Shown one piece after another: positions 33,703-42,051 of a stretch of DNA of 64,000 nt. The DNA comes from a virus. The position numbers were made by a program, and so were the translations under genes. The notes below the pieces were generated by a model that did no database searches, was not told where the DNA came from, and saw nothing but the letters and a program-made list of their open reading frames with translations. Where the stretch lies: positions 40,022-104,021 of IMG/VR virus record IMGVR_UViG_3300037628_000643, one strand, 5' to 3'. The first letter of the stretch is position 1; each line of letters starts with the position of its first letter.

Positions 33703-33723
33703 ACCACAAGGATGTGGTATTAT
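33703..33723 (+). promoter_or_regulatory. Hairpin with extended -10 before phoH
   Basis: Stem ACCACA (33703-33708) / TGTGGT (33713-33718), loop AGGA, with TGGTATTAT (33715-33723) overlapping the 3' arm. 29 bp before the ATG at 33752. No clear -35. Confidence 0.45.
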
Positions 33724-33751
33724 TGTTAGACCATTCAAAGCAGGTATCACT

Positions 33752-34462
33752 ATGACCAGACATGCGAGCAAAGATAAAACTGTAACTGAACTCAAAAATT
33801 ACAATAATGCTAATGGTATCGATAGATGGGAGCTGTCAAACGAACAAAAAGAACTATCAAAAATAATCTCCATGAGCGATATGACGCTCGTCAGCGGAAA
33901 GGCTGGAGTTGGAAAAACAGCAGCTATACTTCATAATTACGTAAAAGAATACCTTTCAGATGTATCAAAGCACATAGTTATCATTAGAACGCCAGTTGAG
34001 GTAGGGCTGGATAAGATAGGGTTTTTACCAGGAGATTCAAAAGAAAAGCTTGAACCTCACTTTGCACCTTTCAAGAAAATTCTAGAGTTACTCATGTCAA
34101 AAGATAAGGTTAAGTGTGACCTTAATAAAAGAATACACTTTTCAATTCCTAACTTTTTGCTCGGAGATAGTCTGGACGATTCTCTTATCATTGTTAGTGA
34201 GGCACAACAGCTCCCCAAAGAGGTTGTAAGGCTTATTATGGAGCGAGTAGGAAACAATTCAAAAATAGTCTTTGAGGGAGATGAATCTCAAAAATATACA
34301 ACAACAGGAATTAGAAGCGGTCTTAGTCATGCTTTTGGTTTGTTTCAAAAACACCCAACGGAAGGTGTTGATTTCTATACATTTAGTGGAAATACAAATA
34401 TGAGGTCTGATTTTGTTGGAAGAATAAATAAAGTTTATGAATTAGAAGAAGACCGCGCTTGA
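33752..34462 (+). CDS. phoH: PhoH-like ATPase (236 aa)
   Basis: Walker A GKAGVGKT (49-56), then PVEVGLDKIGFLPGD, KRIHFSIPNFLLGDSL and DESQKYTTTG match the PhoH family. The Walker B segment reads LIIVSEAQQ, with Ser149 where most members have Asp, while Glu150 is kept. PhoH proteins are common phage RNA/ATP-related enzymes of uncertain role. The stop TGA (34460-34462) lies inside a TTGACA box for the next promoter. Confidence 0.82.
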   Translation: MTRHASKDKTVTELKNYNNANGIDRWELSNEQKELSKIISMSDMTLVSGKAGVGKTAAILHNYVKEYLSDVSKHIVIIRTPVEVGLDKIGFLPGDSKEKLEPHFAPFKKILELLMSKDKVKCDLNKRIHFSIPNFLLGDSLDDSLIIVSEAQQLPKEVVRLIMERVGNNSKIVFEGDESQKYTTTGIRSGLSHAFGLFQKHPTEGVDFYTFSGNTNMRSDFVGRINKVYELEEDRA

Positions 34463-34520
34463 CAAGGCATATTTAATGTAAGATAATCCCTGTTGACAAT
34501 TAGTTAACGGGGATTTTTTA
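34459..34520 (+). promoter_or_regulatory. Promoter with built-in terminator hairpin
   Basis: TTGACA (34459-34464), 17-bp spacer, GATAAT (34482-34487). A 9-bp stem ATCCCTGTT (34486-34494) / AACGGGGAT (34506-34514) with one G-U pair and then TTTTTT overlaps the -10. Transcripts from upstream would form the terminator; those starting here (about 34494) would lack most of the first arm. The ATG of the next gene is at 34536. Confidence 0.7.
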
Positions 34521-34535
34521 TGTTTGGAGAATTAA

Positions 34536-34994
34536 ATGACAGATAAACACAAAGCAATATCAGTAGCTGATGAATTATGCGAAAAATATTCATTTACAGT
34601 TCTGCAATTAGTCGCATCAACTCTATTTCAGAGAACAATAGAATTTAAAAGTAAAACAAAATGGATGTCATCAGAGGATGATCTTCTGTCTACATTTTTC
34701 TATCTTTCATCAAAAGAAGAGTTATGCGAGGCATTACAGTGCACAATGGAGTCCCTTTATGTAAGAGCTAGAATGCTTGGTGTTGTGAGTCCGACTTTTG
34801 ATACCTTAAGTTCATATGATCTTGGTATGGCACTTAGTTTATTTCAGGAAGGAAAAACACAAGAAGAGGTATTATCTCTATTTGGAGTTTCAGCGACAAC
34901 AACACCGATAAGAACTTTAACTTTAAGTAATTATAATGACATTGGAAATGCATTGAATCCAAAAGATAGTTCTCAGATGGAGTTGTTTGAATGA
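34536..34994 (+). CDS. DNA-binding protein, Myb/SANT-like plus HTH (152 aa)
   Basis: Region ~48-85 (KWMSSEDDLLSTFFYLSSKEELCEAL, then ESLYVRARMLGV) has the Trp-x-x-Glu-Asp...Leu-Gly arrangement of Myb/SANT-like helices. A second helix-turn-helix like unit, LGMALSLFQEGKTQEEVLSLFGVS, lies near 105-130. Likely a DNA-binding regulator or a partner of the methyltransferase that overlaps it (ATGA). The exact family is not known. Confidence 0.55.
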   Translation: MTDKHKAISVADELCEKYSFTVLQLVASTLFQRTIEFKSKTKWMSSEDDLLSTFFYLSSKEELCEALQCTMESLYVRARMLGVVSPTFDTLSSYDLGMALSLFQEGKTQEEVLSLFGVSATTTPIRTLTLSNYNDIGNALNPKDSSQMELFE

Positions 34995-35764
34995 ATGAAG
35001 GTGTATGGCTAATGCATGGAGACTGCTTAGAGAGAATGAAGGAAATACCAGATGGAAGTGTAGATTTAGTATTAGCCGATCCGCCATTTGGAACAACTCA
35101 ATGTAAGTGGGATTCTATAATTGATTTGGATTTAATGTGGGATCAACTAAAAAGAGTGATTAAGCCTAATGGTGCTATTTTACTATTTGGACAAACACCA
35201 TTTGACAAAGTCTTAGGCTGCAGTAACTTGCCTATGCTCAAGTATGAATGGATTTGGGAGAAAACAAGCGCAACAGGTCATTTGAACGTAAAAAGATCAC
35301 CGATGAAGGCACATGAAAATATATTGGTATTTTACAAGAAGCCACCTACATACAATGGACAAAAAACTACGGGACACAAAAGAAAAACAAGCAAAACAGG
35401 TAAAACATATAACAGCGCCTGTTACGGAGCCGAGTCAAAGAAGCCGGATTACGATAGCGATGAAAGGCACCCAAGAAGTGTTCAGGTGTTTAAAAGCGAC
35501 AAGCAAAAATCGAAACTTGTTCCAACGCAGAAACCACTTGCGCTAATGGAGTATTTAATGAAAACATATTCTAATGAGGGTGAAGTAGTTTTGGATTTTA
35601 CGGCTGGTTCATTTACAACTGGAGTTGCTTGTGTCAATCTTAATCGTAAGTTTATCGGGATAGAAATGGATGAAACTTATTTTAATATTGGAGTTAACAG
35701 GATTGAGGAACGTATAAAGTGCCTAGATTTAAAGACAGAACTAATGACAAGCACGGAAGATTAA
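34991..35764 (+). CDS. DNA methyltransferase, beta class (257 aa)
   Basis: Motif IV DPPF at residues 30-33 comes first, and the AdoMet motif (VVLDFTAGSFTTG, later RKFIGIEMD) near 195-220, the order of the beta class, which makes N6-adenine or N4-cytosine. The motif I loop is unusual: Ala-Gly-Ser-Phe-Thr-Thr-Gly instead of Phe-x-Gly-Ser-Gly-Thr-Thr. The last 46 bases overlap the start of an HNH gene, and a second copy of its 3' end lies at 36287. It probably protects phage DNA from host restriction. Confidence 0.82.
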   Translation: MNEGVWLMHGDCLERMKEIPDGSVDLVLADPPFGTTQCKWDSIIDLDLMWDQLKRVIKPNGAILLFGQTPFDKVLGCSNLPMLKYEWIWEKTSATGHLNVKRSPMKAHENILVFYKKPPTYNGQKTTGHKRKTSKTGKTYNSACYGAESKKPDYDSDERHPRSVQVFKSDKQKSKLVPTQKPLALMEYLMKTYSNEGEVVLDFTAGSFTTGVACVNLNRKFIGIEMDETYFNIGVNRIEERIKCLDLKTELMTSTED

Positions 35765-36303
35765 CTGTGATATCTCATGCAGGTAAAGACCATAGAAATA
35801 AGCATCTATGGCTTTGTTTATGCGACTGCGGAAATGAAAAAATAGTCGTCTCTGATAACTTGTCTAGCGGAAAGTCAAACAGTTGCGGGTGCTTAAAGGC
35901 TGAGTTTTTGGCTAAAAAAGGAAACCAATGGGGTCTTTACGAAGATAGGGAGGTAGCATTATTAAAGGTTCAGTATAGCCACTTAAAAAGAAGAAATAGA
36001 AAGATGGGGTTTATTGGCGAGCTTAGCTTTGATTCTTTCTCATTAAAAGTGAAGTCTCCTTGCAGATATTGTGGTCTTGAGCACTCAAAGGAGGTTGAGG
36101 ATAGATTAAATGAAAGCCCTAAGCAGAAAAGGCTATCAGACCATGTTCTGAAATGTAACGGCATTGACAGAGTTGATAACAAAAAAGGATACGAAGATGA
36201 GAATTCTGTTTCTTGCTGTAAGTTTTGTAACTTTGCCAAGCACACAATGTCAGAAGATGATTTTTATTTATGGATAAAGAGGGTTTATGAATTTAACTTT
36301 TAA
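35719..36303 (+). CDS. HNH endonuclease inserted in methyltransferase 3' end (194 aa)
   Basis: GTG start inside the methyltransferase gene. N-terminal domain: HGRLTVISHAG, then WLCLCDCG and SNSCGCLKAE, a zinc-type DNA-binding unit. C-terminal HNH-like domain: CRYCGL, CNGIDRVDNKKGY and CCKFCNFAK. This pattern is common in phage HNH homing endonucleases. The insertion separates the methyltransferase from a leftover of its 3' end. Confidence 0.82.
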   Translation: MPRFKDRTNDKHGRLTVISHAGKDHRNKHLWLCLCDCGNEKIVVSDNLSSGKSNSCGCLKAEFLAKKGNQWGLYEDREVALLKVQYSHLKRRNRKMGFIGELSFDSFSLKVKSPCRYCGLEHSKEVEDRLNESPKQKRLSDHVLKCNGIDRVDNKKGYEDENSVSCCKFCNFAKHTMSEDDFYLWIKRVYEFNF

Positions 36304-36412
36304 CAGCACAACTGGGGTAGCTGCAAAAAAGCTCAATAGAAAGTTCATTGGAATAGAAAAATTCGAAAAAGAATTCAATATCGCAGAAAAAAGAATTAAG
36401 GAGTCTAAATGA
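36287..36412 (+). pseudogene. Displaced methyltransferase C-terminal fragment (41 codons)
   Basis: ATG 36287 opens a frame ending TGA 36410-36412 that encodes STTGVAAKKLNRKFIGIEKF and continues in the same way. It matches the methyltransferase end upstream (FTTGVACVNLNRKFIGIEMD) residue for residue in most places, so it is a second, diverged copy. Likely the original end of the methyltransferase, cut off when the HNH gene came in with its own copy of the 3' end. Confidence 0.75.
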
Positions 36413-37509
36413 AATTCACAATCAAAGTCGAAGACCTAAGATCAGCACTTTCTTCTTTATCTTCTATAATACCCAAGAAGCACTTCAACACATACATCAC
36501 CAATACGCTAGCATGTGTTAGTGATTCAGTTGTGGCTTTTACTGGTTACAATGAAGCTATACAGAAGACTGTAAGAGTGGAATGTACAGCGCAGGATTCA
36601 ATGGAAATACTGTTTGACTACAACAAGGTCAACAACCTTTCAAAGATGCTTCCAGATGGAAAAATGGTGACTTTTACTGTAAAAGACGGTAAGCTTGTGG
36701 TCTCGTGTGGTAAAAGCAGAAGCACGCTATCATTGTCTGATGTTAGTTCGTATCCAAGCATGACTATTGATGAGCTCACTGTTATTGATCATGATCCAAA
36801 GGAGTTATCAGAAAGTATCGATACTGTTTTTCATGCATCTGATCGAGATAATGCCAAGCACGAGATAAACGGCGTAGCAATGATATCTGGAAACGGAACT
36901 GTTGATGTGGTTGCCACAAATACAGCAAGATTATCAGCCTGCAAATTACCAACAAGCAGTAGCGAATCTTTTTCCATGATAATTCCGTACTCATCCGTAT
37001 CGTCTGTTTCAAAATCACTAGCTGCAGCAACTAATGTTGGTACTGATGGAAGGAATTTAGTGGTAGCAGGAGATGACTTTTTGCTTGTTTGTCAGCTTTT
37101 TGATGGCAAATATGTGCCATATGATAGGGTGATACCTAGTGATAATACCATCACTAATAAGTTAACTTTTAGCAAAGAAAATATGGTTAACGCATTAAAG
37201 AGAATTATTGCAATAGCAGAAAATTCATACGCAACAACGTGTGTTATTACAGCTGATACCGGAACAGTTGATGCAACGATTCAGGGTAACAACTCTTTAG
37301 GAGGTAAAGATGAAATTATTGAAGTTATACCAATGACAAACGATTCAAAAGAGTCTTTTTCTATTGGATTTAATCCAAGGTTTATTATGGATGCATTATC
37401 CAAGATAAGCAACGAGACTGTGAACTGTACTATTCATTCAGGTGGATTTTCTATGTTAAAGTTTTCTGAAGGAAATTTCGTAGCCATTATCACTAAAAAA
37501 ATAATTTAA
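36409..37509 (+). CDS. dnaN: Sliding clamp, DnaN-like (366 aa)
   Basis: Three-domain length and order of beta clamps: FTIKVEDLRSALSSLSSIIPKK at the start, ISGNGTVDVVATNTARLSACKLP in the middle (the clamp consensus is Thr-Asp-x-x-Arg-Leu), and FNPRFIMDALSKI in the last domain. It would tether the polymerase to DNA. Starts by an ATGA overlap with the methyltransferase remnant. Confidence 0.82.
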   Translation: MKFTIKVEDLRSALSSLSSIIPKKHFNTYITNTLACVSDSVVAFTGYNEAIQKTVRVECTAQDSMEILFDYNKVNNLSKMLPDGKMVTFTVKDGKLVVSCGKSRSTLSLSDVSSYPSMTIDELTVIDHDPKELSESIDTVFHASDRDNAKHEINGVAMISGNGTVDVVATNTARLSACKLPTSSSESFSMIIPYSSVSSVSKSLAAATNVGTDGRNLVVAGDDFLLVCQLFDGKYVPYDRVIPSDNTITNKLTFSKENMVNALKRIIAIAENSYATTCVITADTGTVDATIQGNNSLGGKDEIIEVIPMTNDSKESFSIGFNPRFIMDALSKISNETVNCTIHSGGFSMLKFSEGNFVAIITKKII

Positions 37510-37515
37510 TATTAG

Positions 37516-37524
37516 TGGTAGTAT
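37516..37524 (+). promoter_or_regulatory. Extended -10 before ClpP-like gene
   Basis: TGGTAGTAT, 31 bp before the ATG at 37555. No clear -35. Low weight alone. Confidence 0.3.
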
Positions 37525-37554
37525 TTAGCGTGTTAATTAATAATGGAGAACTAA

Positions 37555-38130
37555 ATGGAAGATAATAGAGCAGTACTTGAGCCATATAATGAGCCTGTTG
37601 AAATTAACAGGTACTCATTTCACTTAGACGAAGATATTGAAAGACCTTCTTATTACAGAACCATGATAGAGGTAATGACTGGATGCTCTCGCGCTGATGA
37701 AGTTACAATCTATTTTAATACTGATGGTGGTAGTTACGATGGAATGATTTCAATCATACATGCGATTAAGGCTTGTCAATGCCCAGTTGTTGGAATACTA
37801 TACGGTAAGGCATATAGTGCGGGAGCTGGAATACTGCTTAATTGCACTGATATCTATGTTGGAGAAAATGCCTCTATCATGGTGCATTCTGGATTTGACG
37901 GTATTGGAGGGAAGGTGTCTGACATTAAGGCTTATGTTGATTTTTCAAACAAAGAAAATACAAGGTTTATCAATAATGTTTATAGTGACTTTTTGACAGG
38001 TGACGAAATGAACAGGGTTGAAAGGGGTGACGATCTTTTCTTTGACTCTAAGGAATCAAAAGAAAAACTTGATTTAATGTTCAAGAAAAAACACGCAAAT
38101 GCTATTGTGAATAATGAGCCTGTTCATTAA
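37555..38130 (+). CDS. ClpP-like serine protease (191 aa)
   Basis: ClpP fold markers: FNTDGGSYDGMISIIHAI (in place of NSPGG...), the catalytic Ser88 in GKAYSAGAG, and His111 in IMVHSGF, with a likely Asp further on. The family includes ClpP and the signal peptide peptidases; phage capsid proteases of this group sit in head operons, but this gene is among early genes next to the clamp. It could process phage or host proteins. Ribosome site GGAGAA. Confidence 0.8.
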   Translation: MEDNRAVLEPYNEPVEINRYSFHLDEDIERPSYYRTMIEVMTGCSRADEVTIYFNTDGGSYDGMISIIHAIKACQCPVVGILYGKAYSAGAGILLNCTDIYVGENASIMVHSGFDGIGGKVSDIKAYVDFSNKENTRFINNVYSDFLTGDEMNRVERGDDLFFDSKESKEKLDLMFKKKHANAIVNNEPVH

Positions 38131-38144
38131 ATTTAGGAGCGAAT

Positions 38145-38504
38145 ATGAGTACAGCAAGCGGAGCAGAAATATGGGTTGGCGTTGGGTATGATGTTTTGGC
38201 AGAAAATCTAGGATGGAAAAAAGAGGTTAACGAGTACAAGGAGGTAGAATGGGAAGTGCCAGAAGATTTTGACATGTATGATTATACTGAAGATATTGGC
38301 ATAGGTTACCCTGTATCTTATGATAGTCAAGATAATGAAGATAGGGTATACGGCATTGAAATCAAATCAGTAGAGTGGGGAGCAACTGAGTTTGATCCAC
38401 TTGAAATATTGAGAAAATCTGGCGCTGAGCGACTTAATGTATCAGAAAGACTTGGTATTGATATTAATAAAGTAGAAGTGTTCTTGGTTTCAACGTACTT
38501 TTAA
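38145..38504 (+). CDS. Hypothetical acidic protein (119 aa)
   Basis: Begins MSTASGAEIWVGVGYDVLAENLGWKKEVNE, and is acidic with several Trp and Tyr. No recognised family. Good ribosome site (AGGAGCG). Followed by the HTH-phosphoesterase gene after 19 bases. Confidence 0.55.
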   Translation: MSTASGAEIWVGVGYDVLAENLGWKKEVNEYKEVEWEVPEDFDMYDYTEDIGIGYPVSYDSQDNEDRVYGIEIKSVEWGATEFDPLEILRKSGAERLNVSERLGIDINKVEVFLVSTYF

Positions 38505-38523
38505 TGTATTGGGAGTAATCCGC

Positions 38524-40116
38524 TTGGCAATATTTACAAATGACGAACTAATAGAAATAGAACGCCTCTCCGAGCAAGAGGGTCGTTCTAGCAGGTACAT
38601 AGCAACAGTTTTTGGATGTGGTAAGAGTACAATTTCTGATTTTCTCAGAGGCGATACGTATGCAGAATATCGGGAATCAAAGAAACCGACAGCCTCTGGA
38701 TCAATATCTGAGCCATACAAAAAAAGAAGACGACTGTCAGGAAGTAAGTTTGTCTTTACTTCTGCTCAAAACAATACGTATGTCCATGACAATTTTCTAA
38801 AATCACTCGAAGGATATTGTATTGATAATGATGCACAACTCATAGTCGGTACTTTTCATTATAATAAAAACGCCTATCAAAAACACGATGAGCAAGATGA
38901 TAATTGTTGGTTTGATCCAAAAATAAGAAAGTACATTCTTGATGAGGATATGGATATCGCTGATGATTTGATGTGGTGTGGAGAGCTTGATATTAATCCA
39001 ACGGCAGTGAATCCTATGACTGGCTTTCATAGCTATACAAAGCAGTCATGCGGCATTATTCCTCATGTAAAGGTGCAGCTAGAGAGCGTTCCTACTCCAA
39101 AGTACTTGGATGCAAAGATTCTTTATACTACAGGAGCGATAACGCAAAGAAACTATATTCAAAGAAAAACAGGGCAAATAGCATCTTTTCATCATATTTT
39201 TGGCGCATTGGTCGTTGAAGTTGATGAAGATGGAGATTGGTTTGCTCGTCAGCTTTCCGCAGAGTCAGATACAGGTGAGTTTTACGACCTTGATAGAAAA
39301 TATACACCTCATGGATCTGAGTTTTTAGATCACATTAAGGCTGTTAATTGGGGAGATATTCACGCTGCAAACCTAAACAAAACAGTTGCCAATGTAAGTT
39401 GGGGGTCAAACGACTCGATGCTCGACACACTAAAACCTAGACATCAGTTTCTACACGATGTATTTGATATGAATTATCGGAATCACCACAATATTAAGAA
39501 TGCTTATTTTAGATATAAAATGTTTATAGATGGGACAGAAAGTGTTCGAGATGAAGTTGAGATGACATCTAATGTTATGCTTGATATGACAAGGGACTTT
39601 TCAGAGATAATTGTCGTTCAGAGCAACCATGACTTGGCACTTAAGAAATGGTTAACCGAACAGGATTATCGAACAGATCCAGTGAACGCAGAGTTTTTTC
39701 TTGAGATGCAACTCGCTTCTTATCAGGCTATTAAAGGCGGCGGTAAGTTTGCCGTATTTGAGCATGCATGCAAGACGATAAATGAGAAATTAATTGACGT
39801 AAGATTCTTGGGTGAGGATGAGTCGTTCATTGTTTGTGGCGATATCGAGTGTGGACAACATGGCGCGAATGGAAATTCAGGAGCCAGAGGGTCTGTGCGA
39901 GCATTTCAGCTTCAAGGTCGCAGGTTCAATGTGGGTCATTCTCATTCAATTTCGATAAAAGATGGCGTCTATACAGCAGGCGCATGTATGTCTGCAGAAG
40001 AAACATCTTACGCAAAAGGAGGTGGAAGCTGGAGCTTTGGACACATCATTACCTATCCAAATGGCAAACGTGCAATTATTTCTATTAAGAACGGAAAGTG
40101 GCGAAAAAATGATTGA
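38524..40116 (+). CDS. HTH plus calcineurin-like phosphoesterase protein (530 aa)
   Basis: Start TTG 38524 after GGGAG. N-terminal helix-turn-helix (IERLSEQEGRSSRYIATVFG, then GKSTISDFLRG). The metallophosphoesterase motifs follow: NWGDIHA near residue 275, VVQSNHDLALKKWL near 360 (the GNHD position), and VGHSHS near 475. The fusion looks like a DNA-guided phosphoesterase or nuclease. T5 A1, a pre-early protein with DNA-related roles, is a possible relative, but I could not check it. Its TGA lies in a TTGACA box and a strong terminator follows. Confidence 0.7.
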   Translation: MAIFTNDELIEIERLSEQEGRSSRYIATVFGCGKSTISDFLRGDTYAEYRESKKPTASGSISEPYKKRRRLSGSKFVFTSAQNNTYVHDNFLKSLEGYCIDNDAQLIVGTFHYNKNAYQKHDEQDDNCWFDPKIRKYILDEDMDIADDLMWCGELDINPTAVNPMTGFHSYTKQSCGIIPHVKVQLESVPTPKYLDAKILYTTGAITQRNYIQRKTGQIASFHHIFGALVVEVDEDGDWFARQLSAESDTGEFYDLDRKYTPHGSEFLDHIKAVNWGDIHAANLNKTVANVSWGSNDSMLDTLKPRHQFLHDVFDMNYRNHHNIKNAYFRYKMFIDGTESVRDEVEMTSNVMLDMTRDFSEIIVVQSNHDLALKKWLTEQDYRTDPVNAEFFLEMQLASYQAIKGGGKFAVFEHACKTINEKLIDVRFLGEDESFIVCGDIECGQHGANGNSGARGSVRAFQLQGRRFNVGHSHSISIKDGVYTAGACMSAEETSYAKGGGSWSFGHIITYPNGKRAIISIKNGKWRKND

Positions 40117-40148
40117 CAACAAGGCTACATTCGTGTAGCCTTTGTTTT
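40113..40148 (+). terminator. TTCG-loop terminator with TTGACA in front
   Basis: Perfect 9-bp stem AAGGCTACA (40121-40129) / TGTAGCCTT (40134-40142) closed by a TTCG tetraloop, followed by TGTTTT. TTGACA (40113-40118) includes the previous gene's TGA and lies 17 bp before TAGCCT in the 3' arm, a weak -10. Confidence 0.85.
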
Positions 40149-40174
40149 AATTATTGAATTTGAGGAGGTTAATT

Positions 40175-40435
40175 ATGAAGATTGCAAAAGTGTACGATCC
40201 CAAAACTAACCAAGTGACAGCTTGGAGTCAGGTTTTTCATGTAAGTTGGTGGTGCGAATGGATATCAATAGATGCTGACGGAGAAATAGTTTTCTGGGAG
40301 GATAAACCGATAGCAAGGGCTGATAGCTGGGTTGGGTATGGAGACATAATATACAAAACAAAACACTACGGGAAAGCTGAAGATTTTGGAGATTGGCGCA
40401 AGTGCTTAGTGCGTATTGGTGACAAGGAATTTTAA
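40175..40435 (+). CDS. Hypothetical Trp-rich protein (86 aa)
   Basis: Begins MKIAKVYDPKTNQVTAWSQVFHVSWWCEWIS, with many Trp and Asp/Lys. ATG 40175 follows GGAGG; an upstream TTG at 40154 is less likely. No family. Confidence 0.6.
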   Translation: MKIAKVYDPKTNQVTAWSQVFHVSWWCEWISIDADGEIVFWEDKPIARADSWVGYGDIIYKTKHYGKAEDFGDWRKCLVRIGDKEF

Positions 40436-40437
40436 TA

Positions 40438-40632
40438 ATGGCACTCCCATGCAATCGTGAGGCGACAGACTTTATTGTAAAGAAAATACTGGAAAACGAA
40501 TGCTTTTTTACAAAAATTATATCTCAAAGTTTTTATTTTTTCAGAGAAATATTTGACAAGACGCCCCATAGTGAGTTAAGGTGGGATTGTATGAGTAATG
40601 AAGCCATGAGAACAACGATGTTGGAGTTTTGA
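40438..40632 (+). CDS. Hypothetical small protein (64 aa)
   Basis: Starts MALPCNREATDFIVKKILENECFFTK two bases after the previous stop. Helical, with two Cys. No motif and only a weak ribosome site. Confidence 0.45.
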   Translation: MALPCNREATDFIVKKILENECFFTKIISQSFYFFREIFDKTPHSELRWDCMSNEAMRTTMLEF

Positions 40633-40645
40633 ATAGGAGGAGATT

Positions 40646-41008
40646 ATGGATTTTGACGAAATTAGCGATGCACAAATAGCAAAATCAGTTGGCGAAAGTT
40701 TAGGTCATGTATGCGTAATTAAAGATGATGAATGCTTGATTATTAGCCGCCCTAAATCACGCAAGCCACTCAAAAGGCGAACAATAACTACAAAATTCGA
40801 TCCTTGTAATGTATGGAATGACGCTGGGCCTATTATCGTTAATGGCTGTATCGAGCTGACGCCTTTATTTCGAGGTGCGTGGTGCGCAAGCAAAATAGAT
40901 AATTATACATATGATGAAGCTCCAATATATGGCGACAACCAGTATGTTGATGAGAATCCATTGCGTGCAGCTATGATCGTTTTTCTTATGATGCAGGAAA
41001 ACAAATGA
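40646..41008 (+). CDS. NinX/DUF2591-like protein (120 aa)
   Basis: Pattern of the phage ABA-sandwich family (NinX): FDPCNVWNDAGPIIVNGCIELTP, then YDEAPIYGDNQYVDENPLRAAMIVFLMM. Members are small phage proteins of unknown role in lambdoid nin regions. It overlaps the phosphatase gene by ATGA. Good ribosome site (GGAGG). Confidence 0.65.
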   Translation: MDFDEISDAQIAKSVGESLGHVCVIKDDECLIISRPKSRKPLKRRTITTKFDPCNVWNDAGPIIVNGCIELTPLFRGAWCASKIDNYTYDEAPIYGDNQYVDENPLRAAMIVFLMMQENK

Positions 41009-41502
41009 GCACCGTATACTTTATCTCTGACACGCATTTTGGTCACAGAAACATTTGCAAGTACAGAACAGAATTTAACTCTGCCGAAGAGCATGATGAG
41101 TTTGTGTTCGACAATATTATGTCAACTGGAAGTAAGCGGGATACGCTCTGGATGCTAGGTGATCTATTTTTCACTGAAGAATCAATAAAAAAATTTGACG
41201 AGATAAACAATAAATTCAACTGTGTCAACGTTATTTTTGGTAATCATTGTACCGAGGGTAAAGGAAAAATTATTAGCAAATACATAGCTAATAATTGCAA
41301 TCGGTTTGGATCTATGTTTAAGTATAAGGGTTTCTGGTTGACTCATGCACCGATACACGCAAATGAACTGAGAGGAAAGTATAATATTCATGGGCATACG
41401 CATCATCATATTATTGATGATCATCGGTATATAAATGTTTCCGTTGAGAATATTAATTATAAGCCAATTTCATATAACGAGATAATGGAGAGAGTGAAAT
41501 GA
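41005..41502 (+). CDS. Calcineurin-like metallophosphatase (165 aa)
   Basis: All motifs in order: SDTHFGH (Asp9, His11), MLGDLF, FGNHC, LTHAPIH and HGHTHHH. This is a short, stand-alone phosphoesterase of the YfcE-like/phage type, with substrate unknown. Overlaps neighbours by ATGA on both sides. Confidence 0.85.
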   Translation: MSTVYFISDTHFGHRNICKYRTEFNSAEEHDEFVFDNIMSTGSKRDTLWMLGDLFFTEESIKKFDEINNKFNCVNVIFGNHCTEGKGKIISKYIANNCNRFGSMFKYKGFWLTHAPIHANELRGKYNIHGHTHHHIIDDHRYINVSVENINYKPISYNEIMERVK

Positions 41503-41816
41503 AGAATATATTGTATGAAAATACACATGGACTAATAGAGTTTCTTATTGAGATAGGAGAGGATGTGGAGTACTCAATGCAATTTAAGGTTTTCGAAGTG
41601 ACCAGCCGGAATTTAGATGACTCTCCGTATGGTATGGAAGAATATTTAACTGGATCAGTTAAGTGGGACGGATGTTCGAATTTTAATTTCGGAGACGAGG
41701 GATATATTCATCTTTGTGGAAAGAGTGGGATTATTACTCATAACTTTATAGTCAGTAAAGTATTTGAGCTGGCTGAAAGCACTATAACCAATTTTGATAT
41801 GGATGTTGCGTATTAG
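41499..41816 (+). CDS. Hypothetical acidic protein (105 aa)
   Basis: Starts MKNILYENTHGLIEFLIEIGEDVEYSMQFK. The sequence is beta-rich with no motif. Ends with TAG, and the next start lies 24 bases downstream in the same frame, which is probably chance. Confidence 0.55.
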   Translation: MKNILYENTHGLIEFLIEIGEDVEYSMQFKVFEVTSRNLDDSPYGMEEYLTGSVKWDGCSNFNFGDEGYIHLCGKSGIITHNFIVSKVFELAESTITNFDMDVAY

Positions 41817-41840
41817 CAGGATATCGATAGGAGAATAATT

Positions 41841-42041
41841 ATGCGATTAATCGAAGATCTACACAATCAGATATTTGAAATACAAGACAAGATAAAGACA
41901 ATACAGAGCCAGTGTTCACATCCAGAGTCTGCTGTCGAGTCTAAAAATAGTTCTGCTACGGGAGACCCCTATAGTAATGATGAATATTGGACAGATAACC
42001 ATTGTCAGTTGTGCGGTAAAAAATGGCGCGGAAAACAGTGA
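41841..42041 (+). CDS. Small zinc-binding protein with coiled-coil (66 aa)
   Basis: An N-terminal helix (LIEDLHNQIFEIQDKIKTIQSQ) is followed by CSHPES and CQLCGKKW, forming a Cys-His/Cys-x-x-Cys zinc site. Good ribosome site (GGAGAA). Confidence 0.65.
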   Translation: MRLIEDLHNQIFEIQDKIKTIQSQCSHPESAVESKNSSATGDPYSNDEYWTDNHCQLCGKKWRGKQ

Positions 42042-42051
42042 GGAGGAAAAT

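Noticed and set aside
41814-41841. Read-through fusion of 41499 gene to the 41841 zinc gene
   Set aside because: They share a frame, but the zinc gene has its own ribosome site and ATG; one in three chance.
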